DNA of 16,171 bases, taken from UBA3792 sp964426415 (lineage in GTDB: Bacteria; Bacillota; Clostridia; Christensenellales; CAG-138). The stretch is taken from contig CAYRQM010000037.1 in assembly GCA_964426415.1 (NCBI GenBank), positions 1-16,171 of the forward strand, read 5' to 3'. The position numbers and the translations under genes were made by a program. Below are positions 6,395 through 13,505 of the stretch, in pieces (position 1 is the first letter of the stretch; every line of letters begins with the position of its first letter). The notes below the pieces were generated by a model. That model was not told the origin of the DNA and made no database searches. It was given only the letters and a program-made list of their open reading frames with translations.

Positions 6395-7864
6395 ATGGAT
6401 ATTCGGAAATCAACGCTCTTGACGGAGACGCTGTTCGGAGAAGCGACGGCGCAGGCACAGCTATATAGTTCCATTCCGCTGCCGCAGGGCAAGACGGCGG
6501 AACGGCTGCTTTCAATGAACGCAACGGTCACGGTCAAGGATGCCGCGTGCGGTGTGGACACCGTGGCGGTGGCAGGCGTCATCGCGCTGCATTTGGTGGT
6601 GGAAACGGCGGAACGCAAGCCCTTCGCGTTCGACGCGTCGGCGGAGTTCTCCCACGGCGTCGCCATGGCGGGCGTCACGGCGGAGATGAGCGCACGGGTG
6701 CTTGCCGAGCTGCTCGCCTGCACCTGCCGCGCCGAGGAGGGCGGACTGCGCATGGAAGCGACGGTGTCGCTGCAAACGGCGGTGCTTGCGCCCCAAGCGC
6801 TGGCGTGCATCACGGGGCTGGAGGACGCGAAAGGGCTGCAAACGCTGACCCAATCCGTCACGCTCAACAAACGAATCCTGCTGGGCGCCCACGCCTGCCG
6901 CGTGCGGGAGGTGTTCGATACGCCAAACGGGCTTGCCGTGCTGTGCGCGGAAGGCACGCCGCTCGTGCGCGCCACGCGCTATCTGGACGACGCCATGACC
7001 GTGGAAGGCGCCATCAACCTGTACGTTCTGTTCAGTGATGCGGAGGGCGGCATCCGCCGCGAGCCGTATGGCATGTCGTTTTCCGACAGCATCCCCTGCG
7101 AACGCAACGCATCCGTCTGCTGCTCGGTCACGCTGTCCAAACTGTATGCCGACGCGCTGGAGGATGGAACCTTCTCCATCGAAGCGGTGCTGTCCATCGG
7201 GCTGTACGGCGTGGTGCAAACCGAAGCGTCGCTGCTGGCGGACGCCTACGACGCGGCGGGCAGCTTCGCCTGTCAAAAGGAAACGGCGACGTGTCTGGAC
7301 TACTGCGGCGCACAGACGGAATCGGTCTCCGTCGCGGAAAGCATCCCCGTGCCCAACCATCTGCCCGAATGCTATATGCCTCTGTACGCCTGCGTGCGCC
7401 CCGTGCTGACGGGACGGGTGCAGGACGACAAGGAAACGCTGTTCGAGGGCATCTTGGACGCGACGGTCGTGTATCGCGCCGACGACGGCATGAAGCAAAG
7501 CTTCCGCGCCGAGCTGCCATGGAGCCTTGCGCTTACTGCGCCCAACGGGCTGCTGCTCCCCAAGGTTTCGGTCACCGACGTTTCGATTTCGGGCGGCGGC
7601 CGCGTCGTGCGGCTGACGGCGGAGCTGAGCATGGAAACCGAATGCTACGACGCCCGTGCCCTCACCTATACCGCCGACCTGACGCAAGGGACGCCCTGCG
7701 AAACCCAAGCGGGCATCTTGGTCTACTTTGCCGACGCGGGCGAAACGTTCTTCTCGGTCGGAAAGCGCTTCGGCGTGCCCGTCGCACAGGTCCAGCGCTG
7801 CAATCCGGAACGCACCGAACCGCTTCAGGAGGGCGCACCCATCCTGCTGTTCCGCAAAAACTGA
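6395..7864 (+). CDS. sipL: SPOCS (DUF3794) and LysM domain spore protein, SipL-like
   Basis: The 489-residue protein has SPOCS/DUF3794-like regions at about 36-130, 150-290 and 325-430. The last is clearest, with FEGILDATVVYRADDG and SFRAELPWS. A C-terminal LysM domain spans 441-489 (VYFADAGETFFSVGKRFGV, then NPER and EGAPILLF). This order matches SipL of Clostridioides difficile (about 510 residues), which binds SpoIVA and anchors the spore coat in the mother cell. Other SPOCS-LysM spore proteins exist, so strict orthology is not proven. GGAAGGAG six bases before ATG sets the start; an ATG four bases earlier is in another frame. There is no signal peptide, consistent with mother-cell cytoplasm. 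It stands alone, with a possible sporulation promoter upstream. Confidence 0.8.
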   Translation: MDIRKSTLLTETLFGEATAQAQLYSSIPLPQGKTAERLLSMNATVTVKDAACGVDTVAVAGVIALHLVVETAERKPFAFDASAEFSHGVAMAGVTAEMSARVLAELLACTCRAEEGGLRMEATVSLQTAVLAPQALACITGLEDAKGLQTLTQSVTLNKRILLGAHACRVREVFDTPNGLAVLCAEGTPLVRATRYLDDAMTVEGAINLYVLFSDAEGGIRREPYGMSFSDSIPCERNASVCCSVTLSKLYADALEDGTFSIEAVLSIGLYGVVQTEASLLADAYDAAGSFACQKETATCLDYCGAQTESVSVAESIPVPNHLPECYMPLYACVRPVLTGRVQDDKETLFEGILDATVVYRADDGMKQSFRAELPWSLALTAPNGLLLPKVSVTDVSISGGGRVVRLTAELSMETECYDARALTYTADLTQGTPCETQAGILVYFADAGETFFSVGKRFGVPVAQVQRCNPERTEPLQEGAPILLFRKN

Positions 7865-7900
7865 AAGTTTTTTAGTCACCTAAAAATATATTTATTTTTT
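7856..7900 (+). terminator. A/T-rich possible terminator after the SPOCS/LysM gene
   Basis: AAAAACT-GAA-AGTTTTT (7856-7872) overlaps the stop codon. TTTTTAG-TCAC-CTAAAAA (7869-7886) is followed by a T-rich tract to 7900. The stems have only one or two GC pairs each, so this is a weak candidate; the A/T tract could equally aid the gdhA promoter. Confidence 0.35.
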
Positions 7901-7925
7901 CGTCCGAAAAGATGGGGTTGTGCGG

Positions 7926-7953
7926 TTGACTTTCGATGTCAAAGTGGTATCAT
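7926..7953 (+). promoter_or_regulatory. Sigma-A promoter of gdhA
   Basis: TTGACT (7926-7931), a 16-bp spacer and TATCAT (7948-7953) preceded by GTGG. The start site is predicted near 7960, directly at the base of the hairpin at 7961-7978. Confidence 0.8.
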
Positions 7954-7960
7954 GGAAGCC

Positions 7961-7978
7961 GTGGGGGATTCCCCCAAC
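7961..7978 (+). promoter_or_regulatory. 5'-terminal hairpin of the gdhA leader
   Basis: TGGGGG-ATT-CCCCCA is a perfect 6-bp stem with a three-base loop, beginning at about +2 of the predicted transcript and about 15 bases before the GGAGG site. Such 5'-terminal stems can protect mRNA from decay; a regulatory role is inferred only. CTTTTT follows after a gap of a few bases, so it is not a standard terminator. Confidence 0.55.
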
Positions 7979-7999
7979 ACCATCTTTTTCGGAGGAAAT

Positions 8000-9346
8000 A
8001 TGAACAGCTACATCGAACGTGTTCTGGAGAGCGTCGAGCGTCGTGACAAGAACGAACCCGAGTTTTTGCAAACCGTGGAAGAAGTTCTGAAGTCTTTGGA
8101 AGTTGTCGTAAGTCAGCATCCCGAGTATGAGAAGGCGGGCCTTCTCGAACGTATGGTTGAGCCTGAGCGCGTCATCGAATTCCGCGTCCCGTGGGTGGAC
8201 GATACGGGTGCTGTCCGCGTCAACCGCGGCTTCCGTGTGCAGTTCAACAGCGCCATCGGCCCGTACAAGGGCGGCTTGCGCTTCGCATCCCATGTCAATT
8301 TGTCCGTGATGAAGTTCTTGGGCTTCGAGCAGACCTTCAAAAACAGCCTGACCACGCTGCCCATGGGCGGCGGCAAGGGCGGTTCCGATTTCGACCCGAA
8401 CGGCAAATCCGACGGCGAAGTGATGCGGTTCTGCCAGAGCTTCATGACGGAGCTGCAGCGCCACATCGGGCAGAACGTAGACGTGCCGGCGGGCGACATC
8501 GGCGTCGGCGGCCGTGAGATCGGCTATCTGTTCGGTCAGTACAAGCGTATCCGCAACAATTTCGAAAACGGCGTTCTGACGGGCAAGGGCAGAAGCTTTG
8601 GCGGCAGCCGCATTCGTCCCGAAGCAACGGGCTGGGGCGCAGTGTACTATCTCTGCGAAGTGCTCAAGCACCAAAACGACACCATCGCGGGCAAGACCAT
8701 TGCGATTTCGGGCTTTGGCAACGTCTCTTGGGGCGTGGCGATGAAGGCAAGTCAGCTGGGCGCAAAGGTCGTCACGCTGGCGGGCCCCGACGGATACATT
8801 TACGATCCCGACGGCATCGGTACCCAAGAAAAGTGGGATTACATGGTCGAGATGCGCGGCAGCGGCCGCAACCGCGTCCAAGATTATGCGGACAAGTTCG
8901 GCGTCAAGTTCGTCGCGGGGCAAAAGCCGTGGGGCGAGAAGGTTGACATCTGCATGCCTTGCGCGTATCAAAACGAGATCGGCATGAAGGAAGCGCAGCA
9001 GATGCTGGACAACAAAGTCCCGTACTACATCGAAGTCGCCAACATGCCCACCACCAACGAAGCGCTGTATTACCTCATGGACAACGGCGTGTTGTGCGCA
9101 CCGTCCAAAGCGGTCAACGCGGGCGGCGTGTCCGTGTCCGGGTTGGAAATGAGCCAGAATTCCGAGCGCCTTTCTTGGTCGGCGGAAGAAGTGGACGGCA
9201 AGCTGCATGAGATCATGAAGAACATCCACGACGCATCCATGGAAGCGGCAGAGGAGTGCGGCTTGGGCTACAACCTGGTCGCAGGCGCCAACATCGCCGG
9301 CTTCAAGAAGGTTGCCGACGCCATGATGGCACAAGGCATCGTGTAA
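8000..9346 (+). CDS. gdhA: NADP-type glutamate dehydrogenase GdhA
   Basis: This enzyme reductively aminates 2-oxoglutarate with ammonia to glutamate, or the reverse. The 448-residue product matches the hexameric family typified by Clostridium symbiosum GDH (about 450 residues). Key residues are in place: Lys90 (GPYKGGLRF), Lys114 (TFKNSL), catalytic Lys126 (PMGGGKGGSDFDP) and Asp166 (VPAGDIGVG). The dinucleotide-binding GFGNV motif begins at Gly238. NADP versus NAD preference is inferred from family and cannot be settled by eye. Start: GGAGG five bases before ATG; the reading frame extends upstream only through the leader. A strong promoter with a leader hairpin and a TTCG-loop terminator make it a single-gene unit. 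With AlaA it links alanine, glutamate and ammonia. Confidence 0.95.
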   Translation: MNSYIERVLESVERRDKNEPEFLQTVEEVLKSLEVVVSQHPEYEKAGLLERMVEPERVIEFRVPWVDDTGAVRVNRGFRVQFNSAIGPYKGGLRFASHVNLSVMKFLGFEQTFKNSLTTLPMGGGKGGSDFDPNGKSDGEVMRFCQSFMTELQRHIGQNVDVPAGDIGVGGREIGYLFGQYKRIRNNFENGVLTGKGRSFGGSRIRPEATGWGAVYYLCEVLKHQNDTIAGKTIAISGFGNVSWGVAMKASQLGAKVVTLAGPDGYIYDPDGIGTQEKWDYMVEMRGSGRNRVQDYADKFGVKFVAGQKPWGEKVDICMPCAYQNEIGMKEAQQMLDNKVPYYIEVANMPTTNEALYYLMDNGVLCAPSKAVNAGGVSVSGLEMSQNSERLSWSAEEVDGKLHEIMKNIHDASMEAAEECGLGYNLVAGANIAGFKKVADAMMAQGIV

Positions 9347-9363
9347 AACAAACGCTACACACA

Positions 9364-9386
9364 AGGCGGGCTTCGGCTCGCCTTTT
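9364..9386 (+). terminator. Intrinsic terminator of gdhA
   Basis: AGGCGGGC-TTCG-GCTCGCCT is an 8-bp stem with one G-T pair and a stable UUCG loop, followed by TTT. It ends within a base or two of the -35 of the next gene. Confidence 0.85.
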
Positions 9387-9413
9387 GCTTTTCTGCGTTC
9401 GGTATGGTATACT
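9385..9413 (+). promoter_or_regulatory. Promoter of the GNAT acetyltransferase gene
   Basis: TTGCTT (9385-9390), a 17-bp spacer and TATACT (9408-9413) with a TGG extension. The -35 overlaps the U-tract of the gdhA terminator. Confidence 0.65.
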
Positions 9414-9443
9414 GGCACAATTACAGATACGGGAGTGAGCAAA

Positions 9444-10046
9444 TTGTTGATTCGCAGGGCGGTGCGGTCGGATCGCAAGGCGTGTACCATCCTTGCACGG
9501 GACGCCTTTCGCACCTATCCGTTCTTTTCGGTTTACGGGGACGATCCCCGTTTTTATGACGCGCTGATGCGCATTTGGGTGCGCAACGGGTTTCGGCACG
9601 GCACCGTTTTGGTCGGCGTGGAGGACGGGCAAGTTGTTGCCGTCGCCATGCTGAAAGCGCCGCACGATCGGGAAATCCTCTTTCGGGACGCTTCCTTGGA
9701 CACCCTCCGCCTCTATCGGGCTGTCGGCAGAAAAAATGCCGCCGCCTTTTTTGCCATGTGTGCGCGCTCCGATGCGGCGTGTCACGCGCTCCCGTCGCCC
9801 AAATGGCATTTGTCGATGCTTGCCGTTTCGCCCGCACAGCACGGCAAGGGGCTGGGAAGCGCCATGCTTTGGCAAGGCGTCGTCCCCTGCCTGCGCGCCG
9901 ACGGCGGCGGACTGCTCACCTTCAACACAAACACCGAAGTCAATCGTGCCTTCTACCAAAGGAACGGCTTTACGGAGTTTGACGATGTTCCCATTGTGGA
10001 AAACGGCGTCACGCTCGGCAATTGGAGCTTTCGCATGGAAGTCTGA
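9444..10046 (+). CDS. GNAT family N-acetyltransferase
   Basis: The roughly 200-residue protein has the GCN5-related acetyltransferase fold. The acetyl-CoA loop (motif A) is LAVSPAQHGKGLGSAML, with Q-H-G-K-G-L-G at about residues 132-138. The C-terminal motif B region is NRAFYQRNGF. The N-terminus IRRAVRSDRKAC is typical of the first strand and helix. The substrate is not predictable. TTG at 9444 is preferred because GGAGTGA lies about five bases upstream; an in-frame GTG at 9435 overlaps that site and would add three residues, and a TTG at 9447 would remove one. It has its own promoter and a terminator shared with the convergent gene. Confidence 0.85.
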   Translation: MLIRRAVRSDRKACTILARDAFRTYPFFSVYGDDPRFYDALMRIWVRNGFRHGTVLVGVEDGQVVAVAMLKAPHDREILFRDASLDTLRLYRAVGRKNAAAFFAMCARSDAACHALPSPKWHLSMLAVSPAQHGKGLGSAMLWQGVVPCLRADGGGLLTFNTNTEVNRAFYQRNGFTEFDDVPIVENGVTLGNWSFRMEV

Positions 10047-10077
10047 CGCCGCAAGCGGATTGCGATTTGTATAAAGA

Positions 10078-10112
10078 AGGGCGCGCCCCATTTTGCAGGG
10101 ACGCGTCCTTTT
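10078..10112. terminator. Bidirectional terminator between the GNAT and zinc-ribbon genes
   Basis: AGGGCGCG (10078-10085) pairs with CGCGTCCT (10102-10109), and an inner CCC/GGG extends the stem. TTTT follows on the plus strand, and a CTTCTTTAT tract follows on the minus strand. It separates two convergent genes. Confidence 0.7.
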
Positions 10113-10133
10113 GCATGACATTTTTGCAGGGTG

Positions 10134-10991
10134 TTACTTAATTTCTTTGCGGCAGCCGAAGTAGAGCGGAATCAGCGCCAGCACAATCAGCTCAATCGCG
10201 TTGCTCAGATTGTTCATGAAGGTTTGCGTAAACGAATCATAGCTGAATTGGTAGTAGATGCCGTCGATGGGGACGCTTTCGAGAATCAGCCCCAGTGCCA
10301 ACAGCGCCAAGGCAATGATTCCAAAGATGCGCGACAGCTTGGGCTTGTTGATGAGCATGCCGATGACGCCGACGAGCACCAAAAGGCACGCGAGCATGAC
10401 GAGGATGTAATTAATCTGTTGATAGCTTGTCGCGTAGCGCCCGCCAAAGTAATTGGAACTGATCGCATAGTTGACACGCCATGCAAAGGTAAAGGCGATG
10501 TACGACAGCAGTCCGATGGGCAGCAGCAGCCGTGCGCCGCGCCGATCCCGCCATGTGAAGGAACCGACCAGCAGCAGGATCGCCGCCAACAGCTCGCCCA
10601 TGTTGAGCGCAAACTGAAGAACAATTCGCACGACTCGCGTGCCGAAATCGAGATATTGGATTTGGTAGACGCATGTGATCAGGCAGGATGCGATGGACAG
10701 CACCGCCAAGATCAAGGAAAGGGCACGGAATGCTTCCGGCCAATGGTAGCGTTTGGGCTGCATCGCGGGCGCAGCGTACTGCGGCGGCGCGAACACAGGC
10801 GCCTGCATCGGCGCATCATAGGCGGCGTCCTGCTCATAGGGACGCGTCTCTTGGTATACGGGAATCTCTTTTTCCGCTTCGGTCGCCATGGCGTCTTGGG
10901 CGGGTTCATCCGAGGCAAATGACGTTCCGCATTTTCCGCAGAACCGTGCGTTGTCCATCAACTGGGCGCCGCAATTCTTACAAAATCTCAT
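10134..10991 (-). CDS. Zinc-ribbon membrane protein, about six TM helices
   Basis: The 285-residue protein opens with a zinc-ribbon, CKNCG at residues 4-8 and CGKCG at 18-22. An acidic then Pro/Ala/Gln-rich linker runs to about residue 80. About six hydrophobic helices fill residues 88-280, for example ALSLILAVLSIASCLI and ILVMLACLLVLVGVIG. There is no catalytic motif and I do not recognise a specific family. AAGGAGGG about eight bases before ATG sets the start. It shares its design, but no obvious close sequence identity, with the protein at 1991-2611. The promoter lies just upstream, and it is transcribed away from the repeat island. Confidence 0.8.
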   Translation of the reverse strand: MRFCKNCGAQLMDNARFCGKCGTSFASDEPAQDAMATEAEKEIPVYQETRPYEQDAAYDAPMQAPVFAPPQYAAPAMQPKRYHWPEAFRALSLILAVLSIASCLITCVYQIQYLDFGTRVVRIVLQFALNMGELLAAILLLVGSFTWRDRRGARLLLPIGLLSYIAFTFAWRVNYAISSNYFGGRYATSYQQINYILVMLACLLVLVGVIGMLINKPKLSRIFGIIALALLALGLILESVPIDGIYYQFSYDSFTQTFMNNLSNAIELIVLALIPLYFGCRKEIK

Positions 10992-11021
10992 ACTATGTCC
11001 CTCCTTCTCCTGTCTGCACAT

Positions 11022-11050
11022 AGTATACTAAATTTGACAAGATTTGTAAA
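11022..11050 (-). promoter_or_regulatory. Promoter of the six-TM zinc-ribbon gene
   Basis: On the minus strand TTTACA (11050-11045), a 17-bp spacer and TATACT (11027-11022). The start site is predicted near 11015. Confidence 0.7.
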
Positions 11051-11113
11051 CACCTTTTGGCAGATTTTCTCGATGTTGCAAGGATTTTGTCGCAAGAGAC
11101 GATGGATGCCGGG

Positions 11114-11143
11114 GATCCTTCGGCTTTGCCTCAGGATGACAGG
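11114..11143 (+). repeat. Short dispersed element, copy 1 (GATCCTTCG...AGGATGACAGG)
   Basis: It begins GATCCTTCGGC and ends CAGGATGACAGG; ATCCT and AGGAT can pair. A sibling with the same ends lies at 11271-11299. Confidence 0.65.
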
Positions 11144-11151
11144 AAAATGAA

Positions 11152-11226
11152 GAATGAAGGAATGAAGAAATTTTGGTAATGGCGGTTGCACCGCCATTTT
11201 GATTACAGCTTCACGCGGTCATTCTG
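11152..11226 (+). repeat. Dispersed intergenic hairpin repeat, copy 2
   Basis: It aligns with 4951-5033 from GAATGAAGGAATGAAG to GGTCATTCTG. The hairpin is ATGGCGGT-TGC-ACCGCCAT, so the C-G pair nearest the loop in copy 1 is a T-A pair here. Unlike copy 1, it is not directly downstream of a gene on its strand. Confidence 0.8.
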
Positions 11227-11230
11227 TAGG

Positions 11231-11269
11231 GGCGGATATTATCCGCCAGCCGCGTGCAGCTTGCACGCG
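11231..11269. repeat. Two adjacent perfect palindromes
   Basis: GGCGGATA-T-TATCCGCC (11231-11247) and CGCGTGCA-GCT-TGCACGCG (11251-11269), each with 8-bp arms, lie four bases apart. They have little or no U-tract, so they are repeat hairpins rather than terminators. Confidence 0.7.
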
Positions 11270-11270
11270 A

Positions 11271-11299
11271 GATCCTTCGCCGAAGCGCAGGATGACAGG
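11271..11299 (+). repeat. Short dispersed element, copy 2 (GATCCTTCG...AGGATGACAGG)
   Basis: It has the same ends as the element at 11114-11143 with a different centre (CCGAAGCG). Confidence 0.65.
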
Positions 11300-11316
11300 G
11301 GCGCGTTTCAAACGCA

Positions 11317-11436
11317 CCTTTCCCTCAAAACGTGTACGCGGGGTTACCCGCAAAAGGTTGGCAGCGCCGCGACGTGCCTTTCCCGAAAAGCGTGTCAACG
11401 GGTATTCCCGCAAAAGGTTGGCAGCGAAGCGAAAGG
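11317..11436 (+). repeat. Degenerate tandem pair, 60-bp period
   Basis: 11317-11376 and 11377-11436 align without gaps. The most conserved core is CCCGCAAAAGGTTGGCAGCG, at 11347-11366 and 11407-11426. The rest has diverged moderately. Confidence 0.75.
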
Positions 11437-11485
11437 CGTAACGCCCGCGTCAAAAAGGGCGTAGCCGAAGCGAGCGTGACCTTTT

Positions 11486-11667
11486 GCGGAGAGGAGCGCG
11501 ACGGAGCGGGTAAGCAATGGCGGAAGAGGCAAAGCCGAAGGAGCCGTTGCGAACGAAGTGCAGTCCGCGCCGACGAGCGGAGAGGAGCGCGACGGAGCGG
11601 GTAAGCAATGGCGGAAGAGGCAAAGCCGAAGGAGCCGTTGCGAACGAAGTGCAGTCCGCACCGACGA
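11486..11667 (+). repeat. Direct tandem duplication, two 91-bp copies
   Basis: Copy one (11486-11576) and copy two (11577-11667) differ only at 11569 (G) versus 11660 (A). The period is not a multiple of three, arguing against coding. It ends about a dozen bases before the -35 of the glycan operon. Confidence 0.9.
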
Positions 11668-11678
11668 CGAAATACCCC

Positions 11679-11707
11679 TTCCTTTCTTCCTGCTTCTGTG
11701 GTATGAT
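11679..11707 (+). promoter_or_regulatory. Promoter of the CDP-sugar / glycosyltransferase operon
   Basis: A weak -35 (TTCCTT, 11679-11684), a 17-bp spacer and TATGAT (11702-11707) with the TGTGG extension. It is the only promoter seen for the five downstream genes. Confidence 0.65.
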
Positions 11708-11745
11708 AGGTAACAACGGAACAGGAACAAATGGGGAGTTGCAGC

Positions 11746-12723
11746 ATGGAACAGCCTTTGGTTTCGGTCATTACCTATTGCTTTAACGGCGAACGCTTCG
11801 TGCACAAATACTTCGACGCGCTGTTGGCGCAGACGTATCCCAACGTTGAGCTTTTTTTCTACAACAACGGTTCGGCGGATCGCACGGGCGAGATCGCCGA
11901 ATCCTATCGTACACGCCTGATGGACAAGGGCTGGACGGTCAACATCGAGCATTTCGCGGACAATCAGGTCACCTGCTCCTTAAAGCAAGATGCGCTGCGG
12001 CGGATGCACGGCGTTTTCTTTTGCGGATGCGACAGCGACGATGTGATGTACCCCGAACACATTTCACATATGGTGCAGGCGCTTTTGCAACAGCCCGATA
12101 AAGGGATTGTCTTTTGCAAGCTGAACGTCGTGCAGGAGGAGACGGGCGAAAGCCGCGGCACGATGCAGGTCAAGCCGCAAACGGTTTCCAAAGGCGCGTT
12201 TCTCGACTGTCTGATGGCGCGCAACATGATTTATACCCCCATCGGTTCGCTGACGCGCACCGTCGCGTTCGATGCTGTCGTACCGAACCGCACCATACAC
12301 CAAACGCAATTTGGCGAGAACTACCAAATGCTGCTGCCCCTGCTGTATCACGATCAGAGCTGCTGCTTGGACGAAGTGCTGGGCGATTATTTGGTGCGCG
12401 GCGACAGCTACACCGGAAAACTGGTGGGGCAACGGCAGGTGGATGCATTCATTGCGCAGGAAGAGACCATTCGCGCCACGCTCGACCTGTTCCATCCCGC
12501 CGAGGAGGCAACGTATCTTCTGATGGCGCAGCGGCGCTTGCGAACGGAACGGCTCTTTGCCGCGCTGGCGCTGGGCGACGCCGCACAAATCAAGGCTGCC
12601 AAGCAGGCTTGCCGCGCGGTGGGCGCGCTGAATTGCAAGCTGCGCTTGACTTCCTGCCGCCCGCTGTACGCGCTGCGCAAAGCGGTGCAATCCCGCAAAG
12701 ACACCCACAACAAGAGGAGGTAG
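11746..12723 (+). CDS. GT2 family glycosyltransferase
   Basis: The 325-residue protein has the GT-A fold of family 2 transferases. It opens PLVSVITYCFNGERFV, with QTYPNVELFFYNNGSADRT following, the nucleotide-binding region of this family. The metal-binding acidic cluster is Asp96-Ser-Asp-Asp99 in GCDSDDVM. No membrane helix is seen, so it is cytoplasmic or peripheral. It probably moves a sugar onto a surface glycan, and the downstream CDP-sugar genes suggest the donor; both are inference. ATG at 11746 follows GGGGAG by seven bases; an ATG at 11731 has a poorer site and would add five residues. First gene of the operon; rfbF starts five bases after its stop. Confidence 0.85.
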   Translation: MEQPLVSVITYCFNGERFVHKYFDALLAQTYPNVELFFYNNGSADRTGEIAESYRTRLMDKGWTVNIEHFADNQVTCSLKQDALRRMHGVFFCGCDSDDVMYPEHISHMVQALLQQPDKGIVFCKLNVVQEETGESRGTMQVKPQTVSKGAFLDCLMARNMIYTPIGSLTRTVAFDAVVPNRTIHQTQFGENYQMLLPLLYHDQSCCLDEVLGDYLVRGDSYTGKLVGQRQVDAFIAQEETIRATLDLFHPAEEATYLLMAQRRLRTERLFAALALGDAAQIKAAKQACRAVGALNCKLRLTSCRPLYALRKAVQSRKDTHNKRR

Positions 12724-12728
12724 CAACT

Positions 12729-13505
12729 ATGAAGGTCGTCATTTTGGCAGGCGGGTTCGGCACCCGCATCGCCGAGGAGAGCCATCTCAAGCCCAAGCCC
12801 ATGGTGGAAATCGGCGGGATGCCGATTCTATGGCACATCATGAAAGGCTATTCCGCGCAAGGCTTCCACGAATTTATCATCTGCTGCGGTTACAAGCAAC
12901 AGGTCATCAAAGAGTTTTTTGCGAATTATTACCTCCATTCTTCCGATGTGACCTTCGACTTTACGCACAGCAATCACATGGAAGTCCACACCAGCCACTC
13001 CGAGCCGTGGCGGGTGACGGTGGTTGATACGGGGCTGAACACCATGACGGGCGGACGCGTCAAGCGCATTGCGCCGTTTGTAGGCAACGAAACGTTCATG
13101 CTCACCTATGGCGACGGCGTCAGCGACGTGGATTTTCATGCGCTGCTTGCCCACCATCGGCAGCACGGCAAGATCGCCACGCTGACCGCGATCAACGCCG
13201 GACAGCGCTTTGGCGTTTTAGGCATGGGCGAGGGCGACGCCGTGCGCGCCTTCCGCGAGAAGCGGGACGCCGACGGCACGCTCATCAACGGCGGGTTCAT
13301 GGTTTGCGAGCCTGCTCTGTTCGATTATATCGACGGCGACGAGACGGTGCTGGAGCAAGAGCCGTTGGAGCGACTGGCAAGCATCGGTGAGCTGATGGCG
13401 TATCGGCATCCCGGATTTTGGCAGTGCATGGACACCCAGCGGGATCGGGAACAGCTCGAAAAGCTTTGGACAAGCGGCAACGCGCCGTGGAGGACATGGG
13501 CGTGA
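12729..13505 (+). CDS. rfbF: Glucose-1-phosphate cytidylyltransferase RfbF
   Basis: It makes CDP-glucose and pyrophosphate from CTP and glucose 1-phosphate, the entry step to CDP-deoxysugars. The 258-residue length equals the family (about 257). The nucleotidyltransferase signature LAGGFGTRIAEES is at 6-18, with the KPKPMVEIGG block after it at 21-30. Family-specific blocks include WHIMKGYSAQGFHEFIICCGYK, VVDTGLNTMTGGR and LTYGDGVSDV. The C-terminal GFWQCMDTQRDREQLEKLW is also typical. AGGAGG precedes ATG. Its stop TGA shares one base with the ATG of rfbG. The last residues (GNAPWRTWA) match the usual ending. Confidence 0.94.
   Translation: MKVVILAGGFGTRIAEESHLKPKPMVEIGGMPILWHIMKGYSAQGFHEFIICCGYKQQVIKEFFANYYLHSSDVTFDFTHSNHMEVHTSHSEPWRVTVVDTGLNTMTGGRVKRIAPFVGNETFMLTYGDGVSDVDFHALLAHHRQHGKIATLTAINAGQRFGVLGMGEGDAVRAFREKRDADGTLINGGFMVCEPALFDYIDGDETVLEQEPLERLASIGELMAYRHPGFWQCMDTQRDREQLEKLWTSGNAPWRTWA

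Larger units (their letters stand above)
11051..11678. other. Gene-free repeat island
   Basis: About 630 bases hold no convincing gene. Open frames here are low-complexity, Arg/Ala/Lys-rich, and follow the repeats. Contents in order: a short ATCCTTCG...CAGGATGAC element, the second hairpin repeat, two palindromes, another CAGGATGAC element, a degenerate 60-bp pair, an inverted ACGCCC/GGGCGT (11441-11462), and a 91-bp tandem duplication that ends just before the glycan operon promoter. Confidence 0.75.

Noticed and set aside
7961..7990. Attenuator or riboswitch terminator before gdhA
   Set aside because: The stem is separated from the CTTTTT tract by several bases and there is no room for a sensor domain between the start site and the hairpin.
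7892..9514. 540-residue open frame opposite gdhA, and similar long antisense frames opposite the SPOCS/LysM gene (6512-7879) and mutY (107-1459)
   Set aside because: They mirror strongly recognised genes in a GC-rich region, have His/Arg/Ala-rich composition with no family resemblance, and lack ribosome sites.
11186..11464. Plus-strand frames of 80-92 residues with RKRLAA repeats
   Set aside because: They follow the 60-bp DNA repeat and palindromes, have no ribosome site or promoter, and have the composition of translated repeats rather than of a protein.
11317..11667. CRISPR-like array
   Set aside because: There are only two units of each period, the units are contiguous without unique spacers, and no cas gene is nearby.
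11395..11952. Minus-strand frames across the repeat island and the glycosyltransferase start
   Set aside because: They overlap a well-supported glycosyltransferase and consist largely of the translated 91-bp repeat.
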